64,000 nt of DNA, from positions 1-64,000 of the forward strand of contig JANTFW010000001.1 in NCBI GenBank assembly GCA_024763245.1, in the 5' to 3' direction. The stretch comes from Flavobacteriaceae bacterium (GTDB lineage: Bacteria > Bacteroidota > Bacteroidia > Flavobacteriales > Flavobacteriaceae). Each line of letters begins with the position of its first letter. Positions within the stretch are counted from its first letter, which is position 1. The notes beneath the pieces were generated by a model that was not told where the DNA came from, did no database searches, and worked only from the letters and a program-made list of their open reading frames with translations. The translations under genes and the position numbers were made by a program. Of this stretch, positions 1 through 11,916 are shown one piece after another.

Positions 1-639
1 ATCTATCATATAGAAAATTTACCCAAAAACTCTAACGAACGACCCGGTTTGGTACATCGTATAGACAAAGATACCAGTGGTTTACTAGTGGTTGCCAAAA
101 CGGAAACAGCTATGACCCATCTTGCCAAACAATTTTTTGACCATACCACAGAACGATTATACTATGCCTTAGTTTGGGGAAATCTAAAAGAGGATTCGGG
201 AACTATTGAAGGGCATATTGGCAGAAGTTTAAAAAACCGACTTCAGATGGATGTATTTCCTGATGGTGATTTTGGAAAAGAAGCAATTACACATTATAAG
301 GTAATTGAACGTTTTCTTTATGTAACCTTAGTTGAATGTAAATTAGAAACTGGCCGAACCCATCAAATACGTGCCCATTTTAAGCATATTGGACACCCTT
401 TATTTAATGATGAACGCTATGGAGGTAATCAGATTATTAAAGGGACCACTTTTACCAAATACAAACAATTTGTTCAAAATTGCTTTAAGGCAATACCTCG
501 ACAGGCTTTACACGCCAAAACTTTAGGTTTTACACATCCTGTATCTAAAGAAAGAATGAGTTTTAACTCTGAACTGCCGGAAGATTTTCGTCAAGTCCTT
601 GAAAAATGGCGTTCGTACACACAAAATCAAAAATTATAA
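1..639 (+). CDS. RluA/RluD-family pseudouridine synthase, C-terminal part (5' end lies outside the window)
   Basis: Frame +1 is open from base 1 (IYHIENLPKNSNERPGLVHRIDKDTSGLLVVAKTE); HRIDKDTSGLLV and ETGRTHQIRAHFKHIGHPLFND motifs. The listed TTG start at 49 is internal. Confidence 0.93.
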   Translation: MYHIENLPKNSNERPGLVHRIDKDTSGLLVVAKTETAMTHLAKQFFDHTTERLYYALVWGNLKEDSGTIEGHIGRSLKNRLQMDVFPDGDFGKEAITHYKVIERFLYVTLVECKLETGRTHQIRAHFKHIGHPLFNDERYGGNQIIKGTTFTKYKQFVQNCFKAIPRQALHAKTLGFTHPVSKERMSFNSELPEDFRQVLEKWRSYTQNQKL

Positions 640-716
640 CCACCTAGTTACCAGCTTATTACTGATTATTTTGTTTTGAACTGACAATTATCATTATTTA
701 TTTTTTCAAACACACT

Positions 717-724
717 TATATTTG
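717..724 (+). promoter_or_regulatory. Bacteroidota -7 box TATATTTG, orphan
   Basis: Matches TAnnTTTG; AATTATCATT begins 31 bp upstream. Confidence 0.45.
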
Positions 725-730
725 TCCTGT

Positions 731-848
731 TGTAAGCTAGAGTACTTTTTTTAGATGCAACAAAATTTTTAGTTAGTAGTTTTTAGATTGATTTCCGGAG
801 CTTGAAAAGTAGATTTTGTCTTTTTTCGTGTTCCGGTTTTCTTTTTTT
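731..848 (+). ncRNA. Candidate small RNA (orphan promoter plus terminator-like hairpin)
   Basis: TATATTTG at 717-724 with no downstream + strand ORF; CCGGA(795-799)/TCCGG(832-836) with inner GAAAAG/CTTTT pairing, followed by TTTTCTTTTTTT. Confidence 0.3.
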
Positions 849-854
849 ATATAG

Positions 855-3353
855 CTATTCTACTAAAAGCTTTTTTCTGTACAATACCCCATCAACTTCT
901 ATTTCAACTACATATAATCCGGCTGTTAGATAGGAAACATCCACTAAAGGCGTTTCTATCGTATCAATAACTACTTGACCTAAATTATTGTAAACCTTAG
1001 CAAAAAATGTATCGCTATCTACTTGAATAGTGAACGATTTGTTTGCAGGGTTAGGATAGATTGAGAAATTTAGTTTTGATACATCTTCTAAAGCAAGTGA
1101 TGATTCTCCTATTATTTTATAGGCAACCAATTCTAAATTCTGCAGATTTACTTCTTTGGGAAAAGTATTTACATCTACCGGCATAACAGTACCATCAGCA
1201 GTAGGGCTTATTTCTTGTATCGTTAGATTACCTGTTAAACCATAATCACTTGGGTCAAAATCATACTCAAACCGGATGTTGCCACCTACTGTACCCGCAG
1301 GACTTTGAATGCGCCCATTTACAAATACAACTACCACCTCATTATCATTTTGCCAAACACTGCCTTGTATTGCCGAATTGGTAACACTGGTAAGGCCATG
1401 GTGTCCCCCCCAATCGTACACGTCATAAGTTATTGTCGGTATGTTTGAACCGGTCGGCAATGCGTGTGGAACAATTGGTCTTTTCATCGAACCATAAGAC
1501 ATAAAATCACGTAATTTATAACGCATTTGACTTAGGGATTTTACAAAGTTAGCAGCCATAAATTTATCAGCATTAGCCGAAGGGTTTATAGCTAACCACA
1601 TATACTGTCTGCCGGTTTGTACACCGTAGGCAAAACCTTGTGCCAAGCGTCCATAGAATTTTTGATACGGATAATGAGAACCGCCCGTTTGTGTACCAAA
1701 AAGTTGTACTTTTCCGGTATAAATTGCTTGCCAAGCGGGTACTTGATGATCAGTTTGCCAACCTTGTACCATAAAACCATCTACTTCATCCGCTAAGAAA
1801 TCATTACCGCCTTCTACCGTAATAAAGGCATCAGATGGAATGGAGTTGTGTATATTTTCAAACATTTGTTTATAACCAGCTCTCCAAAATGATCCGCCTC
1901 CAAGATCATGATTGTGATTGGGATCCATACATTGTGTAGGTGCCGAAGCTGCAACCATATCAATATAAACCGACTTCGCGTTTAATCTATTTAGATTTGT
2001 AACTTGATCGGAAGCATCAATAAGTATATTCTGCCAATCCGTCTGCGTGGGACACATAGTGGCAAAAACATTGCTTTCAAACACTTGCGTAAAAACAGAT
2101 CCATTTTCATCTTTTGTCGCATCTGCCAAGCCATTATCAGCATAATACGTTGCAGCATCTGCATCTCCTGCATCATTTCCTCCTTGACCGGTGTCCCATA
2201 ATCGTCCGTTGATATAAGGCATAATAACGGCATCATTATTATCTTGGATAGAAGCAATTAGATTTGACAAGCCCGTTCGTTCCGGAAAATAAACCGGATA
2301 AAAATGGTCGTGTTCAGCATAATTCCAATTATAGATGTGCATCCCAACCGGAACATCAAAAAAATTGATTGCAGTTTGTATATAATTTTCCATATCAGCC
2401 ATAGATTCAGTAGAAAAATCAGAGGTTGTTAGCCATACACCGATATCGCCTATTACATGTTGACGCATTGCTCTTTCTGGTGTTTCTTGTGGAAAATAAT
2501 TTGCCGATTGCGATACCCAGTCTTTATAAATAAGTGCCGCATCGTACCAATCTCCATTATACAAATCCAATTCAAATACGCCTGGAAATTCCCAGTTATT
2601 ATTAGAAATGGTTTTATTAGGAATGGGTGTTTTACATTGAATTTTTACACCGCCACTTTCTCCTTTTACACCAAATTCTTTGAGAGAAGCATCCGGATCG
2701 TGAAACCCAAAATAAATACCATAATTAGAATTGTAGTAAGAGAAAAATGGCATGGTTGTGCCCCAGCCTCTTGGGTAAATGCCTACGCCATTATCTGATG
2801 TATCTGCTGTATCATTGTAGTAATCTATTCCTGATCCGGGATTTTCGGTAAGTCTTCCCGAATACAATGGATATAAAAAAGTATCATTGCCGCTTGCCTC
2901 TATATTTAGTTGAGGAAAAATAACATCGATCAATGAGGCATTTGCCCCAAGCCCGGAAATAGATAAATCCCAAGATGAATTGGCATCGTTGGTGTCAATA
3001 TTAATCCTCGCCAATAATGTAATTGGTAAATTGGCATTGGTAGGATTTGTAAGTTCTATAACAGCCGTATCACCATTATTGGTAATAGATACATTAGACC
3101 ACCCCGTTGTGGCGGTTACGATTTCGTCCGTTCCGGTAGTTGTATTGGTAATAAAAAGTGTAAACAGGTCAGAACCGGCACTTGTATTTAAAATTTCAGC
3201 ACCATTGTCTTTAATACTCGATATGGCAACTCCATCTCCTAAATTGGTGATACTAATGCTCAATCTTCCACTGGTTACGGTTTCTTGTGCGCCACTATGA
3301 TATATAGAAGCCACTAGGAAATACAGGATTATTGCTATTTTTTTTGGAATCAT
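855..3353 (-). CDS. Secreted DUF6259-like putative glycoside hydrolase with type A T9SS sorting domain
   Basis: N-terminal signal peptide; DUF6259-like core; C-terminal FSIYPNPANKSFTIQ...GLYVVEIEVDGVLYRKKLLVE. Confidence 0.75.
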   Translation of the reverse strand: MIPKKIAIILYFLVASIYHSGAQETVTSGRLSISITNLGDGVAISSIKDNGAEILNTSAGSDLFTLFITNTTTGTDEIVTATTGWSNVSITNNGDTAVIELTNPTNANLPITLLARINIDTNDANSSWDLSISGLGANASLIDVIFPQLNIEASGNDTFLYPLYSGRLTENPGSGIDYYNDTADTSDNGVGIYPRGWGTTMPFFSYYNSNYGIYFGFHDPDASLKEFGVKGESGGVKIQCKTPIPNKTISNNNWEFPGVFELDLYNGDWYDAALIYKDWVSQSANYFPQETPERAMRQHVIGDIGVWLTTSDFSTESMADMENYIQTAINFFDVPVGMHIYNWNYAEHDHFYPVYFPERTGLSNLIASIQDNNDAVIMPYINGRLWDTGQGGNDAGDADAATYYADNGLADATKDENGSVFTQVFESNVFATMCPTQTDWQNILIDASDQVTNLNRLNAKSVYIDMVAASAPTQCMDPNHNHDLGGGSFWRAGYKQMFENIHNSIPSDAFITVEGGNDFLADEVDGFMVQGWQTDHQVPAWQAIYTGKVQLFGTQTGGSHYPYQKFYGRLAQGFAYGVQTGRQYMWLAINPSANADKFMAANFVKSLSQMRYKLRDFMSYGSMKRPIVPHALPTGSNIPTITYDVYDWGGHHGLTSVTNSAIQGSVWQNDNEVVVVFVNGRIQSPAGTVGGNIRFEYDFDPSDYGLTGNLTIQEISPTADGTVMPVDVNTFPKEVNLQNLELVAYKIIGESSLALEDVSKLNFSIYPNPANKSFTIQVDSDTFFAKVYNNLGQVVIDTIETPLVDVSYLTAGLYVVEIEVDGVLYRKKLLVE

Positions 3354-3504
3354 TTTTTTGGGGATTTAAATAGGTTACTCGTATAATTAATATGGGTTTT
3401 AGTCATCTTGGTTATTAAAAAGAATTCATTGATGTCTTATTAGATTCTATAACTTAGAATACAATAGGAATAACCAGCTAACCCCTAGAATAAGAGGTTT
3501 GTGC

Positions 3505-5562
3505 TTATTCAATACCTTCTATAAGAATCTCTAGAATAGCAATTGCCGCCTTGGCAATTTGCGTACCGGGTCCAAAAATACCTACAACTCCCTTATCAAA
3601 TAAAAATTGATAATCTTGTACAGGAATTACACCGCCTGCAATAACCAAGATATCCTCACGTCCATAATTCTTAAGCTCCTCAATAACCTGAGGCACCAGT
3701 GTTTTATGTCCGGCTGCTAAAGAAGAAACGCCAAGTACATGAACATCATTTTCTACGGCCTGTTTTGCTGTTTCTTTAGGGGCTTGAAAGAGCGCTCCCA
3801 TATCCACATCAAAACCTAGATCAGCAAAACTACTAGCCACTACTTTGGCTCCTCGATCATGACCATCCTGTCCCATTTTTGCAATTAATATCCTAGGTCT
3901 TCTACCCTCTAGCTTTGCAAATTTATCAGCTAATCCTTGTGCTTTCTTAAAAAGCTTATCATTTTTAATGGCTTTTTTATACACGCCTGTAATGGTTTTA
4001 TTCATTGCTTTATGTCTTCCGTATACGAGCTCTAATGCATCGGATATTTCTCCCAACGTAGCTCTAACTTTAGCCGCTTCGACAGCCAAAGTTAATACAT
4101 TTTTATTTCCGGATTCTGCTGCATTACTTAATGCTTTTAACGCTTGAACAACTTTCTTGGTATCCCTATGTTTTTTTAATTCCCGTAAACGTGCCATTTG
4201 TAATTCACGAACTGCTTGATTATCGACCTCTAATATATGAAGTGGCTCTTCTTGTGTCAATTGGTATTGGTTGACCCCAACAATTATTTCTTGTTCACTA
4301 TCAATCTTAGCCTGTTTTTCTGCTGCTGCAGCTTCAATACGCATTTTAGGAATTCCTTTTTCGATAGCTTTTGTCATTCCGCCCAAAGATTCTATCTCTT
4401 TCATTAATGCCCAAGCTTTTTCAGCAATTTCTTGGGTTAATCTCTCTACATAATCCGATCCTCCCCAAGGATCAACCGTCTTGGTTATTTGGGTTTCTTC
4501 TTGTAAATATATTTGCGTATTCCTAGCAATCCGTGCAGAAAAATCAGTTGGTAGAGCAATCGCTTCATCTAGTGCATTGGTATGTAAAGATTGTGTCCCA
4601 CCAAAAGCCGCAGCAAGGGCTTCTGTAGTAGTTCTAGCCACATTGTTAAACGGATCCTGTTCGGTTAAACTCCAGCCGCTTGTCTGACAGTGTGTTCGCA
4701 ATGAAAGTGATTTAGCGTTTTTGGGTTGAAACTTTTTAACTAGCTTAGCCCACAATAACCTTCCGGCACGTAGCTTGGCAATTTCTTGAAAATGGTTCAT
4801 ACCAATCCCCCAAAAAAAGGAAAGCCTAGGTGCAAATCTATCAATATCCATTCCGGTAGCCAATCCTGTTTTTATATATTCTAAACCATCAGCCAAAGTA
4901 TAGGCCAATTCTATTTCGGGTGTAGCACCGGCTTCTTGCATATGATAACCCGAAATTGAAATACTATTGAATTTAGGCATATATTTACTTGTATATGCAA
5001 AAATATCAGCAATAATTTTCATGGAATATTTTGGCGGGTAGATATAGGTATTGCGAACCATAAACTCTTTTAAAATATCGTTTTGTATGGTTCCTGATAA
5101 TGCTGCTAAATCAGCCCCCTGCTCCATCGCTGCAACAATATAAAATGCCATAATTGGTAAAACGGCACCGTTCATCGTCATAGATACGGACATCTTATCC
5201 AACGGAATTTGATCAAAGAGTACTTTCATATCCTCCACGGAATCAATAGCAACTCCAGCTTTACCCACATCACCTTGTACCCTTTCGTGATCTGAGTCAT
5301 AACCTCTATGTGTGGCTAAATCAAAAGCTACGGATAGGCCTTTTTGACCTGCTGCTAAATTTTTTTTATAAAAAGCATTACTCTCCTCTGCTGTCGAAAA
5401 ACCGGCATATTGCCTAATAGTCCAAGGGCGACGCACATACATAGTGCTATAAGGACCTCTTAAAAAAGGAGGTTTTCCAGCAATGAAATTTTCATGTCGA
5501 AAGGTAGGTTTATTTTTTACCCTAGTTTTAATTTCTATATCCTGAATGTCTCGTCTTTTCAT
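3505..5562 (-). CDS. mutB: Methylmalonyl-CoA mutase, large/alpha subunit with B12-binding domain
   Basis: [22 protein letters not shown]12-binding [24 protein letters not shown]. Confidence 0.97.
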   Translation of the reverse strand: MKRRDIQDIEIKTRVKNKPTFRHENFIAGKPPFLRGPYSTMYVRRPWTIRQYAGFSTAEESNAFYKKNLAAGQKGLSVAFDLATHRGYDSDHERVQGDVGKAGVAIDSVEDMKVLFDQIPLDKMSVSMTMNGAVLPIMAFYIVAAMEQGADLAALSGTIQNDILKEFMVRNTYIYPPKYSMKIIADIFAYTSKYMPKFNSISISGYHMQEAGATPEIELAYTLADGLEYIKTGLATGMDIDRFAPRLSFFWGIGMNHFQEIAKLRAGRLLWAKLVKKFQPKNAKSLSLRTHCQTSGWSLTEQDPFNNVARTTTEALAAAFGGTQSLHTNALDEAIALPTDFSARIARNTQIYLQEETQITKTVDPWGGSDYVERLTQEIAEKAWALMKEIESLGGMTKAIEKGIPKMRIEAAAAEKQAKIDSEQEIIVGVNQYQLTQEEPLHILEVDNQAVRELQMARLRELKKHRDTKKVVQALKALSNAAESGNKNVLTLAVEAAKVRATLGEISDALELVYGRHKAMNKTITGVYKKAIKNDKLFKKAQGLADKFAKLEGRRPRILIAKMGQDGHDRGAKVVASSFADLGFDVDMGALFQAPKETAKQAVENDVHVLGVSSLAAGHKTLVPQVIEELKNYGREDILVIAGGVIPVQDYQFLFDKGVVGIFGPGTQIAKAAIAILEILIEGIE

Positions 5563-5581
5563 AAATCCTATTTCTAAATCG

Positions 5582-5589
5582 CAAAGTTA
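5582..5589 (-). promoter_or_regulatory. -7 box TAACTTTG (minus strand) for mutB
   Basis: CAAAGTTA on + strand, about 20 bp upstream of the mutB start. Confidence 0.5.
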
Positions 5590-5743
5590 CAATTATTAAG
5601 CAACACATATAAAAACAAGTATATTTACTTACAATACAAATAAAATGATTAAATTTCTATTTATATTTGTAATTAGTTTTTAAATTATAATGGAATATTA
5701 TAATTTTTATCGGTGATTTGCCTAATAAACAAAAGAAAAAATT

Positions 5744-7357
5744 ATGTGCGGAATTTTAGGAATAATCGGTAAAGGCATTTCTTTAGAAGAAGGAAGTCGG
5801 TTAGCAAAGAGAATGTCACATCGTGGCCCCGACGAAAGCGATATCATTTTAACAGCTAAAGGGCATATTTTAGCCCATGAACGCTTGTCTATTATCGATT
5901 TAAAATCGGGAAAACAACCTATTCGTGGAAATGGAGATGCCTATATGGTTCACAATGGCGAAATTTACAATCACCAAGAACTCAGGGATACCGTCTTAAA
6001 AGATTGTTTTTTTAAAACATACTCCGATTCTGAGGTAATCATACATTTGTATGAAAAATTTGGTTATGATTTTCTATCGTATCTAGATGGCGTTTTTTCC
6101 TTTATCATTGTAGATGGAGACGATTTTATGGTAGGTAGAGATCCTATAGGAGTTAAACCCTTATATTACGGTCAAGATGAACAAAAACGATGGTATTTTT
6201 CTTCGGAAATGAAAAGCATTGCAGATCAGTGTAAAACTTTTCAAGCATTTCCTCCCGGTCATATTTTTACCCGTAAAAAAGGCTTAGAACAGTACCACCA
6301 TCCGGATTGGTTTGATGAGCGAGTCGCTACAAAAAAAATAGATTTAAAACAGTTACGAGAAAGTCTTATTACTGCCACAAAAAAACGGTTAATGACTGAT
6401 GTGCCATTAGGAGTCTTACTTTCCGGAGGATTAGATTCTTCGTTAACATCGGCTATAGCAAGCAGAGAACTCAAAAAGCAAGGCAAAGAATTACACTCTT
6501 TTTCTATTGGACTTACACCGGATTCTCCCGATTTAAAAGCGGCCAAAAAAGTAGCCCGCTTTTTAGGCACTATTCACCATGAATTCTATTTTAGTATAAC
6601 CGAAGGCATTGCCATCTTAAAACAACTAATCTGGCATTTGGAAACCTATGATGTAACTTCTATTAGAGCCAGTACACCAATGTATTTTTTAAGTAAAAAA
6701 ATTACCGATTTAGGTGTTCGAGTGGTTTTATCCGGTGAAGGTGCTGATGAAATATTTGGAGGCTATCTCTATTTTGGTAATGCTCCTGATGCCAAAGCAT
6801 TTCAAAGAGAAACAATCAGACGAGTGCAATTATTATCAACTTCGGATTGCCTACGAGCCGACAAGTCAACTATGGCACACGGATTAGAAGCTCGAGTTCC
6901 TTTTTTAGATAAAGACTTTTTAGATATTGCCATGAAAATACGAACCGAAGAAAAACAACCTGAAACCTATGGTGGAATCGAAAAATATATCGTAAGAAAA
7001 GCCTTTGATACACCTACAAAACCTTTTCTTCCTAAAGAAATATTATGGCGCCAAAAAGAACAATTTTCAGATGGGGTGGGGTATAACTGGATTGATGAAC
7101 TCATTGAATACTGCAGTAAACAAGTAAGCGATTTGGAGCTAGAAACAGCTGCCATCAAATATCCACATAATACGCCCACTACTAAAGAAGCCTATTTCTA
7201 TAGAGAAATTTTTCAGCAACATTTTCCACAAAAAGCAGCCGCTAAAACTGTCCTAAAATGGATTCCAAAATGGCAAGAAAACGAAGATCCTTCCGGACGA
7301 GCAAACAAAGCCCATGTAAAACCCGATATGGCTATAAAGATTCCAAAAGCGGTGTAA
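5744..7357 (+). CDS. asnB: Asparagine synthase B (glutamine-hydrolysing)
   Basis: N-terminal MCGILGIIG class II amidotransferase; SGGLDSSLTSAIA PP-loop; GEGADEIFGGY. Confidence 0.96.
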   Translation: MCGILGIIGKGISLEEGSRLAKRMSHRGPDESDIILTAKGHILAHERLSIIDLKSGKQPIRGNGDAYMVHNGEIYNHQELRDTVLKDCFFKTYSDSEVIIHLYEKFGYDFLSYLDGVFSFIIVDGDDFMVGRDPIGVKPLYYGQDEQKRWYFSSEMKSIADQCKTFQAFPPGHIFTRKKGLEQYHHPDWFDERVATKKIDLKQLRESLITATKKRLMTDVPLGVLLSGGLDSSLTSAIASRELKKQGKELHSFSIGLTPDSPDLKAAKKVARFLGTIHHEFYFSITEGIAILKQLIWHLETYDVTSIRASTPMYFLSKKITDLGVRVVLSGEGADEIFGGYLYFGNAPDAKAFQRETIRRVQLLSTSDCLRADKSTMAHGLEARVPFLDKDFLDIAMKIRTEEKQPETYGGIEKYIVRKAFDTPTKPFLPKEILWRQKEQFSDGVGYNWIDELIEYCSKQVSDLELETAAIKYPHNTPTTKEAYFYREIFQQHFPQKAAAKTVLKWIPKWQENEDPSGRANKAHVKPDMAIKIPKAV

Positions 7358-7375
7358 ATACTCTAGAAATAATAC

Positions 7376-7383
7376 TAACTTTG
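7376..7383 (+). promoter_or_regulatory. -7 box TAACTTTG immediately before an ATG
   Basis: TAnnTTTG ends 5 nt before the ATG at 7389. Confidence 0.4.
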
Positions 7384-7388
7384 CCCGT

Positions 7389-8564
7389 ATGAGTAAATAC
7401 GTATTATTTCGTTTGGTAAATGTTTTACTGATTCTGTCAGTTATTGGAACAAGCGCACAAGTAAAAAATGATTCACTATCTAAAAATACATTATTTTTTG
7501 CAATAGAGAATCATAATTTTATTAAAAACAACGAATACTTTAACAATATTGCGGATGGATATACCCTTTTGGGTTCTTCTCTACATCCTAAACTACTCTT
7601 CTACCCGATTCCTAAGGCCAAATTAGAATTTGGCGTTTTTGGATTAACCTATGCCGGATTAGATACTTTCCATAAAATTATTCCTACTTTTTCATTCACC
7701 TATACTATGAAAGATTCAGAACTTATTATGGGAACCTTACAAAGTAAAAAATCGCATCATCTTATAGCCCCCTTAATAACTTTTGAAAGTCAACTTGACG
7801 AACGACAAAACGAAAACGGATTACAGTATTTAGTTAAAAAGAAAAAATATACGATAGACACATGGATTAATTGGGAACACTTTATCTTTAAAGGAGCAAC
7901 AAAAAATGAAGAATTTGTAATGGGTGTTAGTGCTTCCGGAAAAATTTTAGACACTAATAATTGGTTAATTCAGGCAGACTTTCAAAACTTATTTTATCAT
8001 AGAGGTGGGCAAATAAACACCAATCAGACACAAGATCGAGTTGTTTTTACGATGCGTAATACCGCCTTAGGCTTACAGCTAAAAAATAGTGTTAATGGGG
8101 AACAATCTCTTATGCTAGAAAGCTATTTTTTACAAAATAAAAGCGGTAATATTCCACAAGAATACATATATACATCGGGATACGCTTGGTTAGCAAACTT
8201 TACTTATCAGTATAAAAATTGGAAATTAGGATTTGGATATTGGTATGGAAATCAGTTTGTAAGTCCTAAAGGAGATGATATGTTTCAGTCTGTTTCTGTA
8301 AAAACGGATATACATTACGAAAATGGTATTTTGCAGGAAGTGTACACCGGACATACTGAACCCCAACGCAGCTTGATTCTGGGTAATTTATCCTATAAAA
8401 AGGCGATTTCAGATGCCATTGATTTAGGATTTATTGTCAATGCTTATTTCCAAAATTACAGCTCCAACCCCACACCAGAAACTACTTCTAATCGCATTGA
8501 TAATCAATTTGATTATAGTATGGGTTTATACATCAAATACAACGGAATTTTTAAATTAAATTAG
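7389..8564 (+). CDS. Uncharacterised predicted outer-membrane beta-barrel protein
   Basis: Signal peptide, alternating aromatic beta-strand pattern throughout; no recognised family. Confidence 0.6.
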   Translation: MSKYVLFRLVNVLLILSVIGTSAQVKNDSLSKNTLFFAIENHNFIKNNEYFNNIADGYTLLGSSLHPKLLFYPIPKAKLEFGVFGLTYAGLDTFHKIIPTFSFTYTMKDSELIMGTLQSKKSHHLIAPLITFESQLDERQNENGLQYLVKKKKYTIDTWINWEHFIFKGATKNEEFVMGVSASGKILDTNNWLIQADFQNLFYHRGGQINTNQTQDRVVFTMRNTALGLQLKNSVNGEQSLMLESYFLQNKSGNIPQEYIYTSGYAWLANFTYQYKNWKLGFGYWYGNQFVSPKGDDMFQSVSVKTDIHYENGILQEVYTGHTEPQRSLILGNLSYKKAISDAIDLGFIVNAYFQNYSSNPTPETTSNRIDNQFDYSMGLYIKYNGIFKLN

Positions 8565-8677
8565 CACGTTCCTGTTTGGATTACTACACGATGATTCATC
8601 GTTAAAAAAACATCGAAATTGTTAATAACTTCGGCTTTTTTAGCATTAATCACACTACTTAAAATTATAGGTTTTTC

Positions 8678-8685
8678 TATATTTG
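8678..8685 (+). promoter_or_regulatory. -7 box TATATTTG for gyrB
   Basis: TAnnTTTG about 40 bp upstream of the gyrB ATG. Confidence 0.5.
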
Positions 8686-8688
8686 TAA

Positions 8689-10665
<1,977 letters not shown>

Positions 10666-10685
10666 GGGTATCTGAAAATTAATCC

Positions 10686-10726
10686 AAAAAATTCCCTTAA
10701 GGATATCTTTAAGGGAATTTTTTTAG
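10686..10726 (+). terminator. Intrinsic terminator after gyrB
   Basis: AAAAATTCCCTTAA-ggatatct-TTAAGGGAATTTTTTT. Confidence 0.85.
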
Positions 10727-10782
10727 TATAAATTCGTTATTACATTAAGACGCTTGTAAAACAGTATATAAATACCTTGATT

Positions 10783-11796
10783 ATGAAAAAATCAGTTCTT
10801 TTTATCCTTTTGTTTGGATTTACTTTTATGTCATTTGCTCAACTTGAAGAAGTGTTTGCTGCTAGAGACGATGCTGCAATTTATACCAAACAATATCTTA
10901 ATCCGGCTATGAATGGATTGATGTATAATCTAAATAATGGATGGTATTCTAGTGGAAAAACCCATAAAAAATTAGGCTTTGATATCACATTTTTTGCCAC
11001 AACAGCAATAGTCCCTGATGAAGATAAATTCTTTCAATTTGTAGCTAGTGACTACAATTACCTAAGTATTTCAAGTGGTAGTAGTGAATTGCCAACCATT
11101 GCCGGTAATACAACTAGCAGTGTCTTAGAAGCATCAGACGGAACAGACAGCATTACTTTTGATGCAATTGACGGATTGGGAGAAGATTGGCCTGAGAATT
11201 TTTTTATTCCGGTTGCTATTCCCACACCCATGGTACAAGTAGGATTAGGATTGCCGAGTAAAACAGATATCAAACTACGTTTTTTCCCAAAAACCAATAG
11301 CAATGAGGTATCTTACGGACTTTTAGGTATTGGCATTCAACATAATTTATCACAATATTTTAAAGTGATTGATAAGATTCCCACGCTAAACGTTTCAGGA
11401 CTTGGTGCTTTTACCCGAGCCAACCTGATATATACACCAAACAATAGCGAAGTACCCGGTTCTAATCAATCCGTAGAAATGCACATCAATGCTTATACGC
11501 TTCAAGTAATTGGAGATATCGACCTAAAAATAATTAACTTCTACTTAGGCATGGGCTATACAGCAGGCACTACAAGTTTAGATGCATTAGGTAATTATGA
11601 ATTCGATTTTGATGACAATGGAACTATTGAAAATGATGAAATTATCACAGACCCTATGCAACTTGATTTTGCCATTTCGGGGTTTAAAACCACATTAGGA
11701 GCGCGACTTAATCTAGGCCCTGTAAAAATATTTGGTGATTATAGTTTACAGCAATACTCAAGCATAAGCCTAGGTTTAGCGGTAAGTGTACGATAA
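10783..11796 (+). CDS. DUF6588-like outer-membrane protein
   Basis: Signal peptide MKKSVLFILLFGFTFMSFAQ; YTKQYLNPAMNGLMYNLNNGWYSSGKTHKKLGFDI. ATG at 10783 preferred over TTG at 10777. Confidence 0.75.
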   Translation: MKKSVLFILLFGFTFMSFAQLEEVFAARDDAAIYTKQYLNPAMNGLMYNLNNGWYSSGKTHKKLGFDITFFATTAIVPDEDKFFQFVASDYNYLSISSGSSELPTIAGNTTSSVLEASDGTDSITFDAIDGLGEDWPENFFIPVAIPTPMVQVGLGLPSKTDIKLRFFPKTNSNEVSYGLLGIGIQHNLSQYFKVIDKIPTLNVSGLGAFTRANLIYTPNNSEVPGSNQSVEMHINAYTLQVIGDIDLKIINFYLGMGYTAGTTSLDALGNYEFDFDDNGTIENDEIITDPMQLDFAISGFKTTLGARLNLGPVKIFGDYSLQQYSSISLGLAVSVR

Positions 11797-11828
11797 AAGA
11801 TTAGGCCTATTTTCATATAGTTTTCTTA

Positions 11829-11846
11829 AAATGATAATTATCATTT
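11829..11846. promoter_or_regulatory. 18-bp perfect palindrome resembling a Fur-type box, upstream of mdh
   Basis: AAATGATAATTATCATTT. Confidence 0.45.
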
Positions 11847-11867
11847 ATATACTCTATTGAATCTGTG

Positions 11868-11875
11868 TATATTTG
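11868..11875 (+). promoter_or_regulatory. -7 box TATATTTG for mdh
   Basis: TAnnTTTG between the palindrome and the mdh ATG. Confidence 0.5.
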
Positions 11876-11916
11876 TCCAACTGAACATTTTTAATTAAAA
11901 ACTTAATATATTACTT

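Noticed and set aside
2004-3300. Several + strand ORFs (65-113 aa) antisense to the DUF6259 gene
   Set aside because: No start context, no family motifs, fully covered by a convincing opposite-strand gene.
5687-5712. ATTATAAT-ggaat-ATTATAAT upstream of asnB as an operator
   Set aside because: Pure A/T in arms; expected by chance in this composition.
8590-8604. ACGATGA-T-TCATCGT palindrome upstream of gyrB as a terminator
   Set aside because: No U-tract on the + strand and a very short loop; too weak to call.
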